Part shown: in pieces, positions 58,227 to 64,000 of the stretch
Numbering within the stretch: the stretch's first letter is position 1
Layout of the letters: each line of letters opens with the position of its first letter
NCBI RefSeq assembly: GCF_004569635.1
Contig: NZ_SPOZ01000004.1
Coordinates: forward strand, 59,962-123,961
DNA: 64,000 nucleotides
Origin: Streptococcus sp. LYSM12
Lineage (GTDB): Bacteria; Bacillota; Bacilli; Lactobacillales; Streptococcaceae
Direction: 5' to 3'
Program-made: the position numbers and the translations under genes
Notes under the pieces: model-generated
Told to the model about the DNA's origin: nothing
Databases searched by the model: none
What the model saw: the letters and a program-made list of their open reading frames with translations, nothing else

Positions 58227-61200
58227 TTACTTACGTTGCTTCATTAAGTAGATACCAACACCGACTAATAAGCTCAAACCAATCACAATCAGTCCCAGGC
58301 TTGTGGTACTGTTGGTAGCTGGTAAAGCTCTCTTAGTGGTTGATTTATCGAGCTGCGTGCCAGGCGGTGTCTCTTTCGGAACATAACTATTTGTAATCAA
58401 GGTTCCATCAATCTGTGTGGTATACCCTGGCACCGCATCTTCCTGAACCGTATACTGAATGACTTGCCCATTCTGATACTGGTCTAGCCCCTCAAAGCTA
58501 TAGTTCCATCCCGTAGCTTCAGAGGCAGTCGCTGTCTTTCCTGTATCTACACCGTTCGCAAATAAGTGCACGGTAATACTACTTGGGCGGATACCATCTT
58601 GGTCATTGCCGTCATTCCATATCTTAGAACCCTTGAGACTGATTTTCTTTGGAGTATAACTATTGGTAACCGTATAGCTGTGGCCATTCGCTACAATTGT
58701 AGAGGTATACTCTTTCGTAACAATCTCTTCTACACTGTAGGTAATCTCATTTCCATTGGCGTATTTAGGAAGCTCTTTTGATGTGAATGACCACTGCCCC
58801 TTTTCATCTGGTGTGACAGTGATGCGTTCTACTTCAGTACCTTGACCATCTTTCACAACTATGATGATGCTCGTTGGGCGTTTGCCATCTTGATTATTAA
58901 CATCATCCCACACCTTGGTTCCAGTCAAGCGAATCATCTCAGGAGTTCGAGAATTGGTGATCACTTGTCCCTCTACTTTTGCAAGGTAGCCTGTTTCTGC
59001 CAACAGCGCCATGGTCGCATCATCTTCACGGACAGAGTAGCTAATTTCTTGACCTTTTTCAAACTGCGGAAGATTGGTAAAGCTACCTACCCACGTATCA
59101 GTATCTGTCTGGTTTTCAGCAGTGAGGGTTAGTGTTTTTCCTGTGACAGCAACTGGCTCACTGCCTGCTACAGACTTGTAAAGCGAAACAGTAATAGAGG
59201 TTGGACGTTTGCCATCTTGGTTCCCATTATCTGCCCACTTCTTCGTAATTCGGTAGTTGATTTCTTTTGGTCTATAGCTATTAATGATGGTGAAGCCCTC
59301 GATAATCGTGCGATACTCTACTACCGCCTCTTCTTCTACCGTATAGCGGATCAGTTGACCCTTGGCGTATTTCGGCCTGTTGCTAAAAGTAGTATTCCAG
59401 TTCCCATCTATGTCTGCCTGAATTGTTTGACTGTCTACCCGCTCACCATTTGCAAGAAGATAGACGGTAATTTCGCTAGGACGTTTCCCATCTTGGTTAT
59501 CGCCGTCTTCCCATTTCTTCTGAACAGTCACATCGATCATTTCTGGCGAATAACTATTTGTAAGATAATAACCATCAACTGTTGTATGATAACTCGGTAC
59601 CGCTTCTTCACTAATCGTGTAAGCAACTAACTTTCCAGCCTCATATTTCACCAGATTCTTAAAACTATAAGTCCAGTTGTCTGTAGCCGTTACTATCTTA
59701 CTAGCTACTTTTTGACCGTTAGCAAGAAGATGAACGGTAATCGCATCTGGACGCTTACCATCTTGGTTGTCTGCATCATCCCAGGTCTTAGTACCTGATA
59801 CTTCCGTTACTTCTGGAGAATAAGTATTGATAAGATTATACCCATCTACAGTCTTCGTATAGCCTTCTGGCAGTTCTTCATCAACCGTATAGGTGATGGC
59901 TTGGCCATTTTCAAACTGTGGGAGATTTGAAAAGCTGTAGTTCCAATCGTCTTTGGACGAAATCTCTTTCGTTGTAACTTCTGTCGTTTGTCCCTCTACT
60001 GTTTTGAGGAGTTTCACGTTTAACTTTTCGGGACGCTTGCCATCTTGGTTGTCTGCATCATCCCAGGTCTTAGTACCTGATACTTCCGTTACTTCTGGAG
60101 AATAAGTATTGATAAGATTATACCCATCTACAGTCTTCGTATAGCCTTCTGGCAGTTCTTCATCAACCGTATAGATGATGGCTTGGCCATTTTCAAACTG
60201 TGGGAGATTTGAAAAGCTGTAGTTCCAATCATCTTTGGACGAAATCTCTTTCGTTGTAACTTCTGTCGTTTGTCCCCCTACTGTTTTGAGGAGTTTCACG
60301 TTTAACTTTTCTGGACGCTTGCCATCTTGGTTGTCTGCATCATCCCAGGTTTTCTTCCCAGAAACTTCTGTCGTAGCGGGAGGGTAGGTATTGGTGATGA
60401 TGAACCCACTTGCCATATCACCGGTCACCTTGGATTGATAACCTTCTGGAACTTCCAATTCTTTCAGAGAATACATAATTTCTGTCCCCTGATCAGTGTA
60501 CTTATTTAGATTTTCAAAGGTTGCTTTCCACTTGTTTTCTGAATTAAGTATCAGGGTCTTTCCCGCCACTTCCTGGCCATTGGCAAGTAATTGAACTGTG
60601 ATAGAGTCTGGACGTTTGCCATCTTGGTTATTCGCATCTTCCCATGCCTTACTTACTGAAATAGAGATTTTTTCTTTCGTGTTCTTAACAGTTCGAATAA
60701 CACCATCTTTTCCTACTGTCACTTCAATCGGTGTTTTATCTAGCACGTAACCTTTGGGCGCCTTAACCTCAACAATGGTAAATTTCCCCTTAGCTACTTC
60801 CTCAGCTGTGTAGACTTTAGATTGAGCAACACCGCCTTTTTCAATCTTAACAATCTCTTTCTGTCCACTTGGTGAAGTAATTTCAAATTCTACTCCATTC
60901 AACAAGACTGCTGTTTCAGCGTCTTGTTTGTAAAGGGTGATACGGTAACCAGTCTCTAATTGGATAGAGCCTCCTGTTGTGATTTTGGTAGAACGTGCAA
61001 CACGATGGACAGTATTTTGTCTTTCCGTACTAGTAGTTAAATCCGTCTCCCCACCTTTCATGGATAACTCATTGATAACATCTGTTCCATTTGCAGGCGA
61101 GGTCGTTGAGTAATAAACATTGTACGCAGCAACCTTTCCGTTTGCTGCCATCCTTGAAGCAGTATTCAACAATTTTAATGTATAACTAGTATACGCACTG

Positions 61201-62087
61201 TTATATTCGATTGTGTAATCTTTTCCTTCCTCCAGCACCGTTGAACCTGTCAAATTCAAGGTAGAATTAAAATTGCCTGCCAAAACCTTGACCTTCTCAG
61301 GAATAAACTGCATTGGTGCGGAATCATCAGGAATGACATCTTTTAGAGTAATCAAGTCATAACTGGACTGATTCGTATTGACCCGTAATACCCAGTTATG
61401 GATATACTCACCGCTTTTATTTAATTTCAGAGAGTCCCAATGCTCTTTCTGCATTACACCACCGATTTTAACAAAATTTTCTTTTTTAATCCCTTCTGTA
61501 TAATCAGGTGTCGTTTGTTCTTTCACAGAAATAGAATGAGTAATGGTTTTACTCGTCTCTGTAGATGGGTAGATTATCGTTTTACCATCAACTACTTGGC
61601 TCACTTTAAAATCAGTATAAAAGGTTCCTTTTACTCCTTGGATTTGACTACCACCTTTCTTTTTTAGGTATTCCTGCAAATCCTTGAGAGTAATTCTCAC
61701 TGTACCACCTTGTCCTTCCCCGTTTGAAGTCACAACAGCTGTTCCAACAACCACACCTGTTTCCTTATCCTTCAAATCAAAGCTCGTATTGTCAACGGTT
61801 ATTGGTTCTGGTATTGTAAATGTAAAGTAATCACCATCTGCTAGATTCCCGTCGTACTTTGATAAATCAAAACTTGACTCAAATCGATAGGCCACATTTT
61901 TTGTTAGTCGGTAAGATCCTGAGCTATCAACTGTGAGATGCTTTCCATTATTCACATCCCATAAGTTAATATCTGTTAGTACATTTTGCAATTCTTTCGC
62001 TTGAACGGTCGTCGTACTCGCTCCAATACCTAGTAGCGTAACAAATACGGCTAAAAATATGACTAACCACTTTCTAAGCTTATTCAT
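58227..62087 (-). CDS. Large cell-wall-anchored adhesin with eight Cna_B repeats
   Basis: A 1286-residue surface protein. In order: signal peptide (about 1-33), an N-terminal adhesion-like region (about 35-380), a SpaA-like domain (about 385-475, ITLYKQDAETAVLLNGVEFEI), eight Cna_B domains of about 85-100 residues each marked by a W-D-NQDGKRP motif, and a sorting signal (LPATN, hydrophobic helix, KQRK). LPATN departs from the usual LPxTG. Repeats two and three are nearly identical. MNKLRKWL with GGAG upstream is the start. Ligand unknown. Confidence 0.88.
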   Translation of the reverse strand: MNKLRKWLVIFLAVFVTLLGIGASTTTVQAKELQNVLTDINLWDVNNGKHLTVDSSGSYRLTKNVAYRFESSFDLSKYDGNLADGDYFTFTIPEPITVDNTSFDLKDKETGVVVGTAVVTSNGEGQGGTVRITLKDLQEYLKKKGGSQIQGVKGTFYTDFKVSQVVDGKTIIYPSTETSKTITHSISVKEQTTPDYTEGIKKENFVKIGGVMQKEHWDSLKLNKSGEYIHNWVLRVNTNQSSYDLITLKDVIPDDSAPMQFIPEKVKVLAGNFNSTLNLTGSTVLEEGKDYTIEYNSAYTSYTLKLLNTASRMAANGKVAAYNVYYSTTSPANGTDVINELSMKGGETDLTTSTERQNTVHRVARSTKITTGGSIQLETGYRITLYKQDAETAVLLNGVEFEITSPSGQKEIVKIEKGGVAQSKVYTAEEVAKGKFTIVEVKAPKGYVLDKTPIEVTVGKDGVIRTVKNTKEKISISVSKAWEDANNQDGKRPDSITVQLLANGQEVAGKTLILNSENKWKATFENLNKYTDQGTEIMYSLKELEVPEGYQSKVTGDMASGFIITNTYPPATTEVSGKKTWDDADNQDGKRPEKLNVKLLKTVGGQTTEVTTKEISSKDDWNYSFSNLPQFENGQAIIYTVDEELPEGYTKTVDGYNLINTYSPEVTEVSGTKTWDDADNQDGKRPEKLNVKLLKTVEGQTTEVTTKEISSKDDWNYSFSNLPQFENGQAITYTVDEELPEGYTKTVDGYNLINTYSPEVTEVSGTKTWDDADNQDGKRPDAITVHLLANGQKVASKIVTATDNWTYSFKNLVKYEAGKLVAYTISEEAVPSYHTTVDGYYLTNSYSPEMIDVTVQKKWEDGDNQDGKRPSEITVYLLANGERVDSQTIQADIDGNWNTTFSNRPKYAKGQLIRYTVEEEAVVEYRTIIEGFTIINSYRPKEINYRITKKWADNGNQDGKRPTSITVSLYKSVAGSEPVAVTGKTLTLTAENQTDTDTWVGSFTNLPQFEKGQEISYSVREDDATMALLAETGYLAKVEGQVITNSRTPEMIRLTGTKVWDDVNNQDGKRPTSIIIVVKDGQGTEVERITVTPDEKGQWSFTSKELPKYANGNEITYSVEEIVTKEYTSTIVANGHSYTVTNSYTPKKISLKGSKIWNDGNDQDGIRPSSITVHLFANGVDTGKTATASEATGWNYSFEGLDQYQNGQVIQYTVQEDAVPGYTTQIDGTLITNSYVPKETPPGTQLDKSTTKRALPATNSTTSLGLIVIGLSLLVGVGIYLMKQRK
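59761..60324. repeat. Near-identical tandem 282-bp units inside the adhesin gene
   Basis: Two consecutive 282-bp (94-codon) units coding Cna_B domains two and three differ at only a few positions, indicating a recent duplication or ongoing repeat-number change. Confidence 0.85.
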
Positions 62088-62563
62088 TTTTTCTCCTCTC
62101 TCCATACATCGTTCGTTTTATTTTTCGCCACATAATTCTTTTTCATGGGGAAGAATGCCTCCAGTAGCGTCGACTACAAAATACTGTTCGTTTATCGAGA
62201 ACACCTGCTGTCGTCACCACACAGCGTCCTCATTTTTTGCACGTAAATGTCCGACTTTCATAAAAATTAATTCGTTTTTCCACGACTACTTTCCCTCCCT
62301 TTAATTAGCACTTCCTCTCTGGTATGTGTTTCATGAACACTGGATAAACAACACCTCTTTTCTAAGTACAGCTGAACCTCTTGAATCTGTCTCCTATTTA
62401 GTAATGATACCATTTCAAAAGCTAGGAATTTTGAAACGAATGTGTTATAATCTCTTAAGGAATTACGTGTGTCAGTACAAAGTGTATATTCCTTAAGTTA
62501 GTGAGTTATTCTAATCTTGAAAATCGTTTACTAGTTCTTAACTTGTAGAAAAAGTAGAACAAA
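62088..62563. other. About 475 bases upstream of the adhesin gene
   Basis: It holds a hairpin-like dyad (62454-62497) and presumably the adhesin promoter, which I could not place with confidence. No coding frame is convincing. Confidence 0.5.
62454..62497. repeat. Inverted repeat between adhesin and recombinase genes
   Basis: CTTAAGGAAT and ATTCCTTAAG are perfect 10-bp arms 24 bases apart. The size suits a serine-recombinase crossover or accessory site, or a regulator operator; neither is proven. Confidence 0.6.
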
Positions 62564-62605
62564 ATAAAAGGTCTCAAAATGCCTAGCTTTTGAGACCTTT
62601 TATTG
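62564..62605. terminator. Bidirectional terminator downstream of the recombinase gene
   Basis: AATAAAAGGTCTCAAAA and TTTTGAGACCTTTTATT form a perfect 17-bp stem with an eight-base loop. Confidence 0.9.
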
Positions 62606-62636
62606 TAAATTTTTTGTATCTTTTTCACTATATTGC

Positions 62637-63230
62637 CTATTCAACTTTATTTTTTAACCAGCGATAGAGCGTTGCTCTTGAAATATTGAGTTGGTTGGCC
62701 ACTTCTTGAGCTGTCATCTCTCGACGTCTCCAACGTTCTATGATTTCAGGAAACTCTTTCGGACAAGTCTTGTTCGGCCTACCAAATCTCACCCCTTTCT
62801 TTTTTGCCTCCACAATCCCTTCCAGCTGTCTTTGCTTAATATTTTCTCTTTCCACTTGTGCCACATAGGATAAAACCTGTAAACAGATATCCGAAATAAA
62901 CTTTCCTGTAATTGTATCGATTTTCAGATTAGTATTGAGTAAGGGAAAGTCTAGGACCATAATATCGACTCCTTTCTCCTTGACGAGATAATTCCATTGT
63001 TTGATGATTTCATCGTAATTGCGCCCTAGGCGGTCAATCGACTTAATGACTAACTCATCTCCCGACATGAGTCGCTCCACCATTTTCTTATAGGCTGCAC
63101 GATTGAAATTCTTTCCCGAGGACCTATCAATATACAAATACCTCTCCTCAATACCTTCTGACAACATGGCAGATAATTGCCGTTCAATGTTTTGTTCCCG
63201 AGTAGAGACTCGGATATAACCGTATTTCAT
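62637..63230 (-). CDS. Serine recombinase (resolvase/invertase family)
   Basis: A 197-residue recombinase. The catalytic serine lies in YIRVSTREQN near the start, and the conserved SGDELVIKSIDRLGRNYDE is present. The C-terminus holds a helix-turn-helix (MTAQEVANQLNISRATLYRWLK). The third of three consecutive ATGs fits best with AGGAGG upstream. Members of this family resolve or invert DNA between two short sites; a dyad nearby at 62454-62497 might be a target. It is not the type that normally integrates into tRNA genes. Confidence 0.9.
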   Translation of the reverse strand: MKYGYIRVSTREQNIERQLSAMLSEGIEERYLYIDRSSGKNFNRAAYKKMVERLMSGDELVIKSIDRLGRNYDEIIKQWNYLVKEKGVDIMVLDFPLLNTNLKIDTITGKFISDICLQVLSYVAQVERENIKQRQLEGIVEAKKKGVRFGRPNKTCPKEFPEIIERWRRREMTAQEVANQLNISRATLYRWLKNKVE

Positions 63231-63395
63231 CATCATTCCTCCTATTTTCTAATCCTATATAAAAATAAAATAGGATAACTAGAACAAAATATTCTTACTT
63301 TGTTAATATTATTGTTGGCTCCAGTTAAAAACATTCAGTTACGCAAGGAAAAAAATGACTAACAACAAAGGAATTCAGAGAGGTCAAAGAATAGC

Positions 63396-63422
63396 AAAAA
63401 ACCCCTGATACATAAGGGTTTT
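63396..63422 (-). terminator. Terminator of the tRNA array
   Basis: AAAACCCT and AGGGGTTTT form a stem followed by T residues on the minus strand, about 17 bases after the tRNA-Leu 3' end, inside the island. Confidence 0.75.
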
Positions 63423-63432
63423 ACTCTACTTC

Positions 63433-63450
63433 AAACTATACCGGCGGCCG
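63433..63450. repeat. Right attachment-site repeat of the tRNA-Leu island
   Basis: The copy that forms the 3' end of tRNA-Leu plus a few following bases; identical to 58102-58119. Confidence 0.8.
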
Positions 63451-63522
63451 GGGTCGAACCGGCACGTCCTTGCGGACACTGGATTTTGAGTCCAGCGCGT
63501 CTGCCAATTCCGCCACGCCGGC
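63439..63522 (-). tRNA. tRNA-Leu(CAA)
   Basis: An 84-base class II tRNA with a long variable arm. The anticodon loop CTCAAAA gives CAA, reading UUG. The acceptor stem GCCGGCG pairs with CGCCGGT. Its 3' end is the island's attachment site, and the island keeps it complete. Confidence 0.95.
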
Positions 63523-63535
63523 TAGTATATGATAA

Positions 63536-63607
63536 CTGGGGTAGCTGGATTCGAACCAACGCATGAGGGAGTCAAAGTCCCTTGCCTTACCGCTTGGCTA
63601 TACCCCA
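63536..63607 (-). tRNA. tRNA-Gln(TTG)
   Basis: A 72-base tRNA; anticodon loop CTTTGAC within AGGGA/TCCCT gives TTG, and the acceptor stem TGGGGTA pairs with TACCCCA. Confidence 0.95.
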
Positions 63608-63617
63608 ATAATAAATA

Positions 63618-63691
63618 GGCGAGTGATGGGAATCGAACCCACGAATGTCAGAGCCACAATCTGATGTGTTAACCACTTCACCACACCCGCC
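63618..63691 (-). tRNA. tRNA-His(GTG)
   Basis: Anticodon loop TTGTGGC gives GTG. The extra G at position -1, which pairs with C73 and marks histidine tRNAs, is present. Confidence 0.95.
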
Positions 63692-63701
63692 ATATTACTA
63701 A

Positions 63702-63772
63702 CACGGGCAGTAGGAATTGAACCCACACTGAAGGTTTTGGAGACCTTAGTTCTACCTTTAAACTATGCCCGT
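63702..63772 (-). tRNA. tRNA-Trp(CCA)
   Basis: A 71-base tRNA with anticodon loop CTCCAAA giving CCA; acceptor stem ACGGGCA pairs with TGCCCGT. Confidence 0.95.
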
Positions 63773-63779
63773 AAAGGTA

Positions 63780-63860
63780 TGGAAGGGGAGGGATTCGAAC
63801 CCCCGAACCCGAAGGAGCGGATTTACAGTCCGCCGCGTTTAGCCTCTTCGCTACCCTTCC
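63780..63860 (-). tRNA. tRNA-Tyr(GTA)
   Basis: An 81-base class II tRNA; anticodon loop CTGTAAA gives GTA. The synthetase for it (tyrS) is at 49748-51007. Confidence 0.95.
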
Positions 63861-63875
63861 AAAATATTAAAATAA

Positions 63876-63948
63876 TGGCGCGAGACGGAATCGAACCGCC
63901 GACACATGGAGCTTCAATCCATTGCTCTACCAACTGAGCTACCGAGCC
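63876..63948 (-). tRNA. tRNA-Phe(GAA)
   Basis: A 73-base tRNA; anticodon loop TTGAAGC gives GAA. The acceptor stem (GGCTCGG with TCGCGCC) has one T-C mismatch at the fourth pair. Confidence 0.93.
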
Positions 63949-63963
63949 AAATCCACAATCAAA

Positions 63964-64000
63964 TTGCGGGAGCAGGATTTGAACCTACGACCTTCGGGTT
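63964..64000 (-). tRNA. tRNA-fMet(CAT), 3' part only
   Basis: The window ends inside this tRNA, just before the anticodon. The visible part (AACCCGAAGGTCGTAGG, TTCAAATCCTGCTCCCGCAA) matches bacterial initiator tRNA-Met; the anticodon lies outside, so the type is inferred. Confidence 0.75.

Larger units (their letters stand above)
58102..63450. mobile_element. 5.3-kb genomic island at the 3' end of tRNA-Leu
   Basis: The 18-bp sequence AAACTATACCGGCGGCCG occurs at 58102-58119 and, as the 3' end of tRNA-Leu plus flanking bases, at 63433-63450. Between them lie a large adhesin gene and a serine recombinase gene, both minus strand. No tyrosine integrase, the usual enzyme for tRNA sites, is present, so the island is either a remnant or moved by another element's integrase. 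Confidence 0.75.

Noticed and set aside
63396..63450. CRISPR or rRNA features near the tRNA array
   Set aside because: The repeated motifs here are tRNA arms and the attachment repeat; no regularly spaced repeats or rRNA sequence is seen.

Overview
The window is a low-GC streptococcal chromosome, most likely Streptococcus suis or a close relative. This is inferred from gene content and from regulatory sites read directly in the DNA: two ComX cin-boxes (TACGAATA) in front of ssbB and the comG operon, a CIRCE element before groES-groEL, GlnR, AdcR and CopY-type operators, a THF riboswitch, and the pairs tyrS/pbp1b next to rpoB-rpoC and DUF939-glnR-glnA next to pgk. No similarity search was run; family names come from recognised motifs.

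Layout. 1-1.5 kb: the end of a conjugative or integrative element, with a RepA-like replication gene (frameshifted by a 23-bp tandem repeat) and three small genes read leftward. 1.8-10.2 kb: tadA, an amino-acid (probably cystine) ABC transporter with a PLP-dependent cystathionine lyase/synthase, a membrane protein and leuS. 11.5-16.6 kb: glnA, glnR, a DUF939 membrane protein, pgk, gapA. 17.3-22 kb: a decayed secreted-protein gene, a membrane protein, fusA, rpsG, rpsL. 22.8-29.7 kb: a luciferase-like oxidoreductase, groEL-groES, ssbB, ytpR, a thioredoxin, pepA. 29.9-33.6 kb: vitamin uptake (folT under a THF riboswitch; pdxK-pdxU) and ackA. 33.6-38.3 kb: the competence pilus operon comGA-GG with its methyltransferase. 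38.4-51 kb: a DUF1033 protein, rpoC, rpoB, pbp1b, tyrS. 51.3-56.8 kb: a small secreted-peptide locus, a HIT protein, an orphan copY, and adcRCBA (zinc uptake). 57-58 kb: a small membrane protein with a decayed tandem copy and a RelE-type pseudogene. 58.1-63.45 kb: an island with an 8-repeat Cna_B adhesin and a serine recombinase, bounded by an 18-bp direct repeat of the tRNA-Leu 3' end. 63.4-64 kb: a tRNA array (Leu, Gln, His, Trp, Tyr, Phe, fMet).

Most genes are on the minus strand; pepA, tyrS, the HIT gene and two small membrane genes are on the plus strand. Long gaps between operons carry a family of about 104-bp palindromic elements (eight recognisable copies plus one divergent relative). 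Most are flanked by TA, like the RUP elements of pneumococcus.

The observations most worth following are the tRNA-Leu island, the frameshifted secreted peptide with a translationally overlapping membrane peptide at 51.4-51.7 kb, the repeat-controlled reading frame of the RepA-like gene, and the palindromic element family.
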